A stretch of DNA of 5,282 nt from an uncultured Collinsella sp. (GTDB taxonomy: Bacteria; Actinomycetota; Coriobacteriia; Coriobacteriales; Coriobacteriaceae). The notes below the pieces were generated by a model, which saw only the letters and a program-made list of their open reading frames with translations, ran no database searches and was not told the origin of the DNA. Positions 1-5,282 of this stretch are shown here, one piece after another (positions within the stretch are counted from its first letter, which is position 1; each line of letters opens with the position of its first letter). The stretch is taken from positions 1 to 5,282 of the forward strand of contig URPK01000020.1 in assembly GCA_900549715.1 (NCBI GenBank), in the 5' to 3' direction. A program made the position numbers and the translations under genes.

Positions 1-783
1 GCGCTCGACGGCCTCGTCGATCAGGAGCTGGGCGGCGTTGCTCACCATGAAGTACTCCTGATAGATGCGAAGCAGGCGGCCCTGCTCGTCGGAATCGTCG
101 GGGTAGAGGAACAAGGTGAGGTTCTTGGCGATCTCGGTCTTGTCGAAGTCGATGGAGCTGCCGGGGACCAGGCCGTCGTCGACGCTCGCCAGGTCGAACA
201 GGCGCAGACGGTTCTTGGTGGGCTGGCCGTAACCGGGCACGTCGATGTTGACGAGCTTGGAGGTAACGGCAAAATCGCCGAACTCGACGGTGTAGGAGCG
301 GCCGTCGTCGACTAGGATGTCCTGCTCACCGAGCCACTCGTCGGGGACGGCCTTCTGCTGGTTGTCGACAAAGCGCTGACGGAACAGGCCGTAGTGATAG
401 TTGAGGCCCACGCCATCGCCGGTCAAGCCCAGCGTGGCGATGGAATCCAGGAAGCATGCGGCCAGGCGGCCCAGGCCGCCGTTGCCGAGCGACGGCTCGA
501 CCTCGAACTCCTCGATCTTGTTGAGGTCGTGGCCTGCGGCGGTGAGCTGGTCCTTAACCTCATCGTAGATGCCGAGGTCGATCATGTTGTTGATGAGCAG
601 CTTGCCGATCAAAAATTCGGCGGAAATGTAATAGAGCTTTTTCTTGCCGTTGTTGAGCGGGCAGGCGGCGGAGCGCTCCTGCACGAGTTTGACCAGCAGC
701 TTGTAAATGCGACGGTCGTCGAGCTGCTCGAGCGAGGTGCCAAAAGACTGCTCGGCGAGTTCCATGAGGTTAATTTGGGGCAT
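1..783 (-). CDS. glgP: Alpha-glucan (glycogen/maltodextrin) phosphorylase, N-terminal part
   Basis: The frame read leftward from the ATG at 783 stays open for 261 codons and runs off the window, so the gene is cut by the window edge and not broken. The enzyme (GT35 family, PLP-dependent, cytoplasmic) phosphorolyses terminal alpha-1,4 bonds to release glucose-1-phosphate. Family blocks are visible: YYISAEFLIGKLL at residues 51-63, EPSLGNGGLGRLAACFLDS at 96-114, GLNYHYGLFRQRF at 126-138, NRLRLFDLAS at 191-200, and LYPDD...YQEYFMVSNAAQLL at 226-254. About 50 residues precede the first block, shorter than in animal phosphorylases, and the text resembles bacterial MalP/GlgP. The catalytic C-terminal half with the PLP lysine lies outside the window. 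The start is supported by AGGAG at 789-793, five bases upstream. malQ lies 129 bases upstream on the same strand, a functional partner. Whether the natural substrate is glycogen or maltodextrin cannot be told from this part. Confidence 0.95.
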   Translation of the reverse strand, partial: MPQINLMELAEQSFGTSLEQLDDRRIYKLLVKLVQERSAACPLNNGKKKLYYISAEFLIGKLLINNMIDLGIYDEVKDQLTAAGHDLNKIEEFEVEPSLGNGGLGRLAACFLDSIATLGLTGDGVGLNYHYGLFRQRFVDNQQKAVPDEWLGEQDILVDDGRSYTVEFGDFAVTSKLVNIDVPGYGQPTKNRLRLFDLASVDDGLVPGSSIDFDKTEIAKNLTLFLYPDDSDEQGRLLRIYQEYFMVSNAAQLLIDEAVER

Positions 784-822
784 GTTTTCTCCTGTGATGG
801 GTTGTTTCATGTCTGCAATTCA

Positions 823-863
823 TAAGAAGCCCGCGCGAGGGGATTGGGGTGGCCTCGCGCGGG
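823..863 (-). terminator. GC-rich hairpin between malQ and glgP, possible partial terminator
   Basis: A perfect 11-bp stem (830-840 pairing with 853-863) encloses a 12-base loop. In the malQ/glgP direction the hairpin is followed by CUUCUUAU (829-822), which is U-rich but interrupted. It starts about 50 bases after the malQ stop and ends about 46 bases before the glgP start. The clean A5 run at 864-868 lies on the wrong side for the minus strand and would suit a plus-strand terminator, but no plus-strand gene lies upstream. The likely role is termination or attenuation between malQ and glgP, or an mRNA-stabilising 3' end for malQ. I see no convincing glgP promoter in 784-829. Confidence 0.6.
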
Positions 864-912
864 AAAAAGCAAGCGCGTCCGCACGGTGGGGAGGGGTCGG
901 GCGCGGTAGCTC

Positions 913-2418
913 CTATTGAGGAAGCTCGATTTCGGCTTCCGACGGGATGCGGAAGTAGGTCTCGGTCCAGTCGGTGAGTTTGTGCTCGAGCTCGCGGGTG
1001 ATGGCGCCGTCGAGCATGCGCCAGGTCCAGTTGCCGCCCAACGTGGCAGGGGTGTTGATGCGCGCCTCGTTGCCCAAGTTGAGCAGGTCCTGCATGGTGT
1101 AGATGCACGTGTCGCTCACGCTGGCGGCGATGGTGCGATTGAGTGCATCTGCCATGGGTTCGCCGGCCTGCTGATGGGTGTACAGGGCTGCCTGCTCGCG
1201 CTGACGCGGGGTGGCCGTTCCCTCAAACCAACCGCGCGCCGTCTCGTTATCGTGGGTGCCCACATAGGCGACGGTGTTGGCGATGTAGTTATGCGGCAGG
1301 TAGTACGAGTTGGTGCCCTCAAAGGCAAACTGCAGGATCTTCATGCCGGGGAAGCCCGAGTTGTCGCGCATGTCGATGACGCCGGGGGTGAGGAAGCCCA
1401 GGTCCTCGGCGATGATGGGCAGCGTGCCGAGCTTTTCCTCGAGCGTCTTGAAGAACTTGAGGCCGGGACCCTGCGTCCACGAACCGTAGGACGAATCGGG
1501 CGAGGAGAACGGCACCTCCCAATAGGCCTCGAAGCCGCGGAAGTGATCCAGGCGGATGACGTCGTACATGTCGAGGGCGGCGCGAATGCGGCCCTCCCAC
1601 CAGGAGAAGCCGTCGGACTCCATGGCGTCCCAGTCGTAGATGGGGTTGCCCCAGTACTGGCCGGTGGCCGAGAACTGGTCGGGCGGCGTGCCGGCGACGC
1701 TCACGGGATTGCCGGCGGTGTCGATCTTAAAGAGCTCAGGCGTCGCCCACATCTCGACGGAGTCACGCGAGACATAGATGGGCAGGTCGCCGATGATGAG
1801 AATGTCGCGCTCGTTGGCATAGGCCTTGAGGCGGCTCCACTGGCGATCGAAGAAGTACTGCGTCATCTGGTGGTAGAGCATACGCGCCGGATGGTCGGCG
1901 CAGACCTTGGCGGAAGCCTCGCCGCGGGTGCGGAGCTCCGCGGGCCACTCCCAAAACGCCTTGAGACCGCACTCCTCTTTGACGGTCATGAACTCACAGT
2001 AGGGGATGAGCCAGTCCTCGTTGGCCTGGATAAAGTCATCGAAATCGGCCGGCTTGTCGGCAGCAAAGCGCTCGGCGGCGCGGTCGAGAATCTGACGGCG
2101 GCCACCAAAGATGGCACCGTAGTCGACATTGCTGGGGTCGGATCCCAGATACACGCCATCGATATCGCGCTGCTCCAGATACCCTGCCTCGATAAGCTCG
2201 GCAAAGTCGATAAAGTTGGGGTTGCCTGCGCGGGCCGAGAACGACTGATAGGGCGAATCGCCATAGCTGGTCGTCGTAAGGGGCAGAATCTGCCAGTAAT
2301 GTTGTTTGCACGAGGCGAGAAAATCGACGAAGTCGTAGGCATTCCAGCCAAAGCCGCCGATTCCGTATGGTCCGGGCAGAGATGAGACGGGCATGAGGAC
2401 GCCGCTTGCACGCTCCAT
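913..2418 (-). CDS. malQ: 4-alpha-glucanotransferase (amylomaltase, GH77)
   Basis: A complete 501-residue protein, the usual bacterial amylomaltase length. It transfers alpha-1,4-glucan segments between maltodextrins, releasing glucose and making chains long enough for phosphorylase; it acts in the cytoplasm. The GH77 signatures are all present in order: GVLMPVSSLPGPYGIGGFG at residues 6-24, GDSPYQSFSARAGNP at 53-67, IIGDLPIYV at 208-216, GTPPDQFSATGQYWGNPIYDW at 243-263, RLDHFRGF at 289-296 with the expected nucleophile D291, IIAEDLG at 335-341 with the acid/base E338, GTHDNET at 387-393 with D390, and GGNWTWR at 461-467. No key residue is missing. The frame is open up to a TTG at 2433 and a GTG at 2430, but I chose the ATG at 2418: GGTGAG (2426-2431) sits 7 bases upstream of it, and the family usually begins just before the GVLxPVSSLPG motif. 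glgP follows on the same strand. Confidence 0.96.
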   Translation of the reverse strand: MERASGVLMPVSSLPGPYGIGGFGWNAYDFVDFLASCKQHYWQILPLTTTSYGDSPYQSFSARAGNPNFIDFAELIEAGYLEQRDIDGVYLGSDPSNVDYGAIFGGRRQILDRAAERFAADKPADFDDFIQANEDWLIPYCEFMTVKEECGLKAFWEWPAELRTRGEASAKVCADHPARMLYHQMTQYFFDRQWSRLKAYANERDILIIGDLPIYVSRDSVEMWATPELFKIDTAGNPVSVAGTPPDQFSATGQYWGNPIYDWDAMESDGFSWWEGRIRAALDMYDVIRLDHFRGFEAYWEVPFSSPDSSYGSWTQGPGLKFFKTLEEKLGTLPIIAEDLGFLTPGVIDMRDNSGFPGMKILQFAFEGTNSYYLPHNYIANTVAYVGTHDNETARGWFEGTATPRQREQAALYTHQQAGEPMADALNRTIAASVSDTCIYTMQDLLNLGNEARINTPATLGGNWTWRMLDGAITRELEHKLTDWTETYFRIPSEAEIELPQ

Positions 2419-2425
2419 GAATGCG

Positions 2426-2431
2426 CTCACC
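2426..2431 (-). promoter_or_regulatory. Ribosome binding site that decides the malQ start
   Basis: GGTGAG lies 7 bases upstream of the ATG at 2418 and matches the GGTGA part of the anti-16S consensus. A second purine run, AAGAAGG (2434-2440), lies directly against the alternative TTG (2433) and only 3 bases from the GTG (2430), too close to serve them well. The spacing therefore favours the ATG. Confidence 0.6.
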
Positions 2432-2503
2432 AACCTTCTTGTTGTGGGGTCGGCCTGCCGATGGGTGTGCAGTCCGCCTCCGATGTTCTGATTCGATACG
2501 CCT

Positions 2504-2533
2504 ATTGTAAAACATGTTGTTTAAACATGTACA
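2504..2533 (-). promoter_or_regulatory. Candidate sigma-70-type promoter for malQ
   Basis: On the minus strand, TGTACA (2533-2528, 4 of 6 to the -35 consensus) is followed after 18 bases by TACAAT (2509-2504, 5 of 6 to the -10 consensus). Transcription would start near 2497, giving a leader of about 80 bases before malQ. The site lies just downstream of the galE terminator, where a separate malQ promoter is expected. The -35 match is only fair. Confidence 0.5.
2510..2530 (-). repeat. Palindromic/direct repeat inside the malQ promoter, operator candidate
   Basis: The minus strand reads ACATGTTTAAACAACATGT over 2530-2512. It can be read as an inverted repeat with 7-bp arms (2512-2518 and 2524-2530) and a 5-bp spacer, or as two exact direct copies of ACATGTTT (2530-2523 and 2517-2510) 13 bases apart. 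It fills the spacer between the proposed -35 and -10 boxes, the classic place for a repressor to block polymerase. A further ACATG lies at 2573-2577. I do not recognise it as the site of a named regulator, and it does not look like a catabolite-response element. Confidence 0.5.
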
Positions 2534-2582
2534 GGCAAGATAAAAAAGTTGGTCGATTTTCGGCGAATGGTTACATGCCATG

Positions 2583-2616
2583 AAAAAGCCCCGACCTCAC
2601 AACGTGAGATCGGGGC
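2583..2616 (-). terminator. Intrinsic terminator of galE
   Basis: A 13-bp stem (2588-2600 with 2604-2616) contains one internal G-U wobble in the minus-strand RNA and a tight 3-base loop. In the galE direction it is followed at once by U5 (2587-2583). It lies about 22 bases past the galE stop. This is a strong, standard rho-independent terminator and separates galE from malQ. Confidence 0.92.
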
Positions 2617-2638
2617 AAGAGCGGTATGTAGGTTTTTG

Positions 2639-3700
2639 CTACTCGGCGTCGGCGAAGCCGTTGGGGTTGTGGCTCTGCCAGTTCCAGCTATCGCGGCACA
2701 TGTCCGCGATGTCGTACTGGGCCTTCCAGCCCATCATGCGCTCGGCCTTGGAGGCATCGCACCAGTTGGCAGCGATGTCGCCGGCGCGGCGCTCGCGGAT
2801 CACGTAGGGCAGCTCCTTGCCACAAGCCTTGGAGAAGGCGGCGACGACCTCGAGTACCGAGGTGCCGGTGCCGGTGCCCAGGTTAAAGATCTCGACGCCG
2901 GTTTTGCCGTTCATCCAGTTAAGGGCGGCAACGTGACCAGAGGCCAGATCGCACACGTGGATGTAGTCGCGCACGCCGGTGCCGTCGGGGGTGGGGTAGT
3001 CGTTGCCATAGACCTGAACGGCCTCGAGCTTGCCCACGGCGACCTGGGCGACATAGGGCACCAGGTTGTTGGGGATGCCCTTGGGGTCCTCGCCGATCAG
3101 GCCCGACGGATGAGCGCCGATGGGGTTGAAGTAACGGAGCAGCACGACGTCCCACTCGGGGTCGGCGGTGTGGACGTCCATAAGGATCTGCTCGATCATC
3201 CACTTGGTCCAGCCATAGGGGTTGGTTGCGGGCTTCTTGGGGTCTTCCTCGGTGACGGGCGGGTTGTCCGGGTCGCCGTAGACGGTCGAGGAGCTCGAGA
3301 AGATGATGGACTTGCAGCCATGGTTGCGCATGACGTCGATGAGCACCAGGGTGTTCTCGATGTTGTTGTGGTAGTACTCGACGGGCTTGCTCACCGACTC
3401 GCCGACGGCCTTAAAGCCGGCAAAGTGGATGACACGGTCGATCTGATGGGTATCGAAGATCTTGTTCATCGCATCGCGGTCGAGCACGTTGGCCTTGTAG
3501 AAGGTGAGGTTCTTGGCGGCTTCGTCGCCCACGATGGTCTTGACGCGGTCGACGGCGACGGCGCTGGAGTTGGAGAGATCATCGACGATGATGACCTGGT
3601 AGCCACCCTCGAGCAGCTGAACGACGGTGTGCGAGCCGATAAAGCCGGCGCCACCGGTAACGAGGACGCAGGTGTCTTTGGGGTCGAGTGCTTTGGACAT
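2639..3700 (-). CDS. galE: UDP-glucose 4-epimerase
   Basis: A complete 353-residue enzyme of the extended short-chain dehydrogenase family; bacterial GalE is typically about 330-350 residues. It interconverts UDP-galactose and UDP-glucose (Leloir pathway) using tightly bound NAD, in the cytoplasm. Visible features are the Rossmann motif TGGAGFIGSH at residues 15-24, DDLSNS at 40-45, HFAGFKAVGES at 92-102, FSSSSTVYGD at 134-143 with the probable catalytic S137, NPYGWTK at 160-166 with catalytic Y162 and K166, LRYFNPIGAHPSG at 188-200, RDYIHVCDLA at 244-253, and RRAGDIAANW at 304-313. The frame extends upstream to 3772, but the ATG at 3700 is chosen because AGGAG (3706-3710) lies 5 bases before it and the Rossmann strand begins at about residue 11. 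The gate position aligned with E. coli Y299 is N312, which may widen substrate range. galE has its own terminator and is divergent from the hydrolase gene at 3967. Confidence 0.96.
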   Translation of the reverse strand: MSKALDPKDTCVLVTGGAGFIGSHTVVQLLEGGYQVIIVDDLSNSSAVAVDRVKTIVGDEAAKNLTFYKANVLDRDAMNKIFDTHQIDRVIHFAGFKAVGESVSKPVEYYHNNIENTLVLIDVMRNHGCKSIIFSSSSTVYGDPDNPPVTEEDPKKPATNPYGWTKWMIEQILMDVHTADPEWDVVLLRYFNPIGAHPSGLIGEDPKGIPNNLVPYVAQVAVGKLEAVQVYGNDYPTPDGTGVRDYIHVCDLASGHVAALNWMNGKTGVEIFNLGTGTGTSVLEVVAAFSKACGKELPYVIRERRAGDIAANWCDASKAERMMGWKAQYDIADMCRDSWNWQSHNPNGFADAE

Positions 3701-3737
3701 GTAGTCTCCTATCGAATCAGGAACACTTCTAGAGGGG

Positions 3738-3743
3738 AGTATA
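3738..3743 (-). promoter_or_regulatory. Candidate -10 box for galE
   Basis: TATACT on the minus strand (3743-3738) matches the -10 consensus at 5 of 6 and would start transcription near 3731, about 30 bases before the galE start codon. No good -35 is seen at 16-18 bases spacing, so the promoter may be weak, activator-dependent or wrongly placed. Confidence 0.35.
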
Positions 3744-3821
3744 GCGCAGGCGGGGACGACCAAATGGTGCACTGTAGGAAAAGCAGAGGATTATGTTAAC
3801 GTACTCATATAAGAGCTTGCT

Positions 3822-3848
3822 CAATTGTTACCTCAAATTTGACAATTG
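3822..3848. repeat. Inverted repeat CAATTGT-N13-ACAATTG in the divergent intergenic region
   Basis: Perfect 7-bp arms at 3822-3828 and 3842-3848 are separated by 13 bases. The right arm overlaps a perfect TTGACA (3839-3844) on the plus strand. No good -10 follows that TTGACA at 15-19 bases, so it is not called as a promoter. The repeat lies about midway between galE and the hydrolase gene and could bind a regulator of either. Each arm contains the self-palindrome CAATTG, which makes chance occurrence easier. Confidence 0.35.
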
Positions 3849-3894
3849 CTTACGAGCCGCCGACCTTGTAGTTTCCTGCCGTTCGTGGAAATCG

Positions 3895-3922
3895 TTGGGA
3901 CGCGCCATATGTACGCTAATAT
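3895..3922 (+). promoter_or_regulatory. Candidate promoter of the cell-wall hydrolase gene
   Basis: TTGGGA (3895-3900) and TAATAT (3917-3922), each 4 of 6 to consensus, are separated by 16 bases. Transcription would start near 3929, about 38 bases before the ATG. TATAAA at 3940-3945 is an alternative -10 but lacks a matching -35. The choice is uncertain. Confidence 0.3.
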
Positions 3923-3969
3923 GTATGAGTTGAGCGACATATAAATAAGCATGTAACGGAGTACATATG
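3906..3969 (+). repeat. 9-bp inverted repeat ending on the hydrolase start codon
   Basis: CATATGTAC (3906-3914) is the exact reverse complement of GTACATATG (3961-3969), which holds the start codon and the last G of the Shine-Dalgarno. A second ATATGTA (3919-3925) could pair with the same start-codon segment, and ATATGT (3919-3924) could instead pair with ACATAT (3937-3942). If the transcript begins upstream of 3906, the leader could switch between forms that hide or expose the start. If it begins near 3929, only the downstream segments are in the RNA and the upstream copies would act, if at all, as DNA sites. Confidence 0.35.
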
Positions 3970-5172
3970 TCACCAAACAGCGATTCCATCCTTTCCCAGG
4001 AGCTCTCGCGCCGCACTGCCCTTAAGGCCCTGTTCGGCGCCGCTTCTGCGGCAGTTCTTTTTGGCCTGCCCACTCGCGCCCATGCGGCGGAGGCTTCCAA
4101 AGAAACCACCGATAAATTGAATGCCGCCCAGGCCCAACTCGACGAGGTTCAGGCCCAGCTCGACAGCATCGCAAATGAGTATGCGGCGCTGGCCAACAAG
4201 AATGCCCAGACCCTCAACGACATCGAGAATGTCCAGGGCAAGATTGACGACACGCAGGCCCAGATCGATGAAAAGAAGGCCGAGCTCAAGAAGAAGCGCA
4301 ACGACCTTTCCGATCGCGTGGCCGCCAGCTACAAGTCCGGCGGTACGAACATCCTGTCGCTGCTGCTGGCCTCTGGCTCGTTTGAGGAACTCGTCGCCAA
4401 CGCGCATTACGTTGAGAAGATCAACAAGAGCGACCGCGATGCCATCGAGGATATCCAGACGATTCAGGCTGAGCTCGACGCGCAGAAGACCGAGCTCGAA
4501 GCACAAAAGGCCAACCTGGAGAAACTCAAGGACCAGCAGACGGCTCAGATGCAGGATATGCAGGCCAAGCAGCAAGAAGTCCAGACCGTGCTGAACGGTC
4601 TTTCCGACGACGTCAAGGAGCTCATGGCTCAGCGCGATTCCGAGATTCTCGCTGCCGCCCAGGCCGAGGAGGCCGCTAGGAAGGCCGCCGCTGCCGCGGC
4701 CGCCGCGAACAAGAACAATTCCTACTCGGGTGGTTCGAGCTCGGGCGGTGGATCGTATGCGCCCGGAACTCCGCAGCAGAATGCCGGCTCGGGCAAGCAG
4801 CGGGCCGTCGTCAACGCGTGCTACTCCACGCCTTCGCCGGGTCAGAACTGGTGCGCGGCGTGGGTTACCAATGTCTTCCGCAATGCCGGCGTGGGCTATT
4901 TTGGCGGCAACGCGTGTGACATGTTCAACGCCTGGTGCTATAGCTCCGACCGCTCGGCGCTGCAGGTGGGCATGATCGTGGCCGATTCCTCGCACAGCGG
5001 CACGGGTGCTCCGGGCCTTATCTACGGTCATGTGGGTATCTACGTTGGCGGCGGCATCGTAATGAGCAACGAGGGCGCCATTACGTCTAAGTCGCTTGAT
5101 TCGTTCATTAGCTTTTATGGTACTGGCTCTGGCGTGCGTTGGGGCTGGCTTGGCGGTATTGCGCTGTCGTAA
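3967..5172 (+). CDS. Tat-signal, PcsB/CwlO-like coiled-coil protein with Cys-His hydrolase domain (probable peptidoglycan hydrolase)
   Basis: A 401-residue exported protein. Residues 1-40 form a twin-arginine-type signal: SRRTALK at 14-20, a hydrophobic stretch at about 21-35, and a probable cleavage at AHA/AEA after residue 40. Residues 45-120 and 150-235 are heptad-rich coiled coil (many Q, E, K, L and A), split by a hinge with SYKSGGTNILSLLLASGSF at 121-139, which resembles the N-terminal domain of PcsB/CwlO-type wall hydrolases. An Ala-rich run (236-247) and a Ser/Gly linker (252-275) lead to a C-terminal domain of the NlpC/P60-CHAP superfamily, with probable catalytic C296 in NWCAAWV and H355 in YGHVGIYVG; N368 or E369 may be the third residue. 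In such proteins the coiled coil usually restrains the enzyme until FtsEX or a partner activates it; that is inference here. Start: GGAG (3958-3961) lies 5 bases before the ATG. The substrate bond is unknown, and a non-enzymatic wall role cannot be excluded. Confidence 0.88.
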   Translation: MSPNSDSILSQELSRRTALKALFGAASAAVLFGLPTRAHAAEASKETTDKLNAAQAQLDEVQAQLDSIANEYAALANKNAQTLNDIENVQGKIDDTQAQIDEKKAELKKKRNDLSDRVAASYKSGGTNILSLLLASGSFEELVANAHYVEKINKSDRDAIEDIQTIQAELDAQKTELEAQKANLEKLKDQQTAQMQDMQAKQQEVQTVLNGLSDDVKELMAQRDSEILAAAQAEEAARKAAAAAAAANKNNSYSGGSSSGGGSYAPGTPQQNAGSGKQRAVVNACYSTPSPGQNWCAAWVTNVFRNAGVGYFGGNACDMFNAWCYSSDRSALQVGMIVADSSHSGTGAPGLIYGHVGIYVGGGIVMSNEGAITSKSLDSFISFYGTGSGVRWGWLGGIALS

Positions 5173-5231
5173 AGCCGACTGGGCCGCGTGCCCGCCCGCA
5201 ATATATTTGATTGCCTGCTCGGGCAGTCCTG

Positions 5232-5268
5232 CGCAAGACGAAGGCCACATTAAGTGGCCTTCTTTGCG
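5232..5268 (+). terminator. Intrinsic terminator of the cell-wall hydrolase gene
   Basis: A perfect 9-bp stem (5240-5248 with 5254-5262) has a 5-base loop ATTAA and is followed by U3 (5263-5265). An outer 5-bp pairing, CGCAA (5232-5236) with TTGCG (5264-5268), could extend it. It lies about 67 bases past the stop at 5170-5172. The U-tract is short, so termination may be moderate. The bases between the stop and the hairpin hold nothing else that I can identify. Confidence 0.75.
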
Positions 5269-5282
5269 TGCGGAACTCGCGA

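Noticed and set aside
394..825. 143-codon plus-strand open frame opposite glgP
   Set aside because: The opposite strand encodes well-conserved phosphorylase blocks over the same bases.
916..2385. 489-codon open frame on the plus strand opposite malQ
   Set aside because: malQ matches GH77 along its full length in the other strand. The antisense frame has no recognisable domain; it stays open because codons in this high-GC genome end in G or C.
2036..2581. 181-codon minus-strand frame beginning upstream of malQ
   Set aside because: Most of it overlaps malQ in another frame. Its first codons lie beside the galE terminator tail with no ribosome site, and the peptide is Arg-rich shadow text.
3701..3772. 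24-residue N-terminal extension of galE
   Set aside because: It has no ribosome site at its start and spans the candidate -10 box, whereas AGGAG stands 5 bases before the ATG at 3700, just ahead of the Rossmann fold.
2549..3799. 416-codon plus-strand open frame opposite galE
   Set aside because: It runs through the galE terminator and the whole of galE and has low-complexity Val/Gly/Asp-rich text. It is a shadow of a clear real gene.
3839..3867. TTGACA as the -35 of a standard promoter for the hydrolase gene
   Set aside because: The -35 is perfect, but every hexamer at 15-19 bases spacing matches the -10 consensus poorly, so it was left as part of a repeat and not called.
3828..4109. 93-codon minus-strand open frame covering the intergenic region and the hydrolase start
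   Set aside because: More than half of it is antisense to the signal peptide and start of the coiled coil, and I recognise no domain or motif in it.
2639..5172. galE and the hydrolase gene as a new two-gene cell-surface system
   Set aside because: They are divergent single genes from common families. Adjacency alone in one window does not support a joint system.
3970..5250. 426-codon minus-strand open frame opposite the hydrolase gene
   Set aside because: It is Leu/Gly/Arg-rich text mirroring the coiled-coil codons, with no domain, and it reads through the plus-strand terminator.

Overview
The window is high-GC, densely coding and ordinary in layout. It holds three metabolic genes on the minus strand and one exported cell-wall gene on the plus strand. 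The proteins suggest a Gram-positive actinobacterium of the Coriobacteriia, with Collinsella or a relative as my best guess. The reasons are the high GC, purine-rich AGGAG ribosome sites, short intrinsic terminators, a twin-arginine signal on a PcsB/CwlO-like wall protein, and the sequence flavour of the enzymes. This assignment is inference from reading alone; no database was searched.

Reading along the minus strand from right to left: galE (UDP-glucose 4-epimerase, 3700 to 2639) is followed by a strong intrinsic terminator (2583-2616). Next is a 5' region with a plausible promoter and a palindromic operator candidate (2504-2533). Then come malQ (4-alpha-glucanotransferase, 2418 to 913), a GC-rich hairpin with a weak U-tail (823-863), and glgP (alpha-glucan phosphorylase, 783 to the window edge, so only its first 261 residues are present). 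MalQ and GlgP act in sequence on maltodextrin and glycogen. MalQ rearranges short alpha-1,4-glucans into longer chains, and GlgP releases glucose-1-phosphate from their ends. GalE interconverts UDP-glucose and UDP-galactose. It is a neighbour with its own terminator, not clearly part of the same operon.

Divergently from galE, across a 266-base AT-richer intergenic region (3701-3966), the plus-strand gene 3967-5172 encodes a 401-residue protein. It has a Tat-type signal peptide, a long PcsB/CwlO-like coiled coil, an Ala-rich stretch, a Ser/Gly linker and a C-terminal Cys-His hydrolase domain of the NlpC/P60-CHAP type. It is probably a secreted peptidoglycan hydrolase. A hairpin terminator (5232-5268) follows it.

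I found no RNA gene, insertion sequence, CRISPR array, attachment site or origin, and no clear sign of a new multi-gene system. The points most worth a second look are the Asn at the substrate-gate position of GalE, the Tat signal on a PcsB-like hydrolase, the repeat inside the malQ promoter, and the inverted repeats upstream of and across the start of the hydrolase gene.
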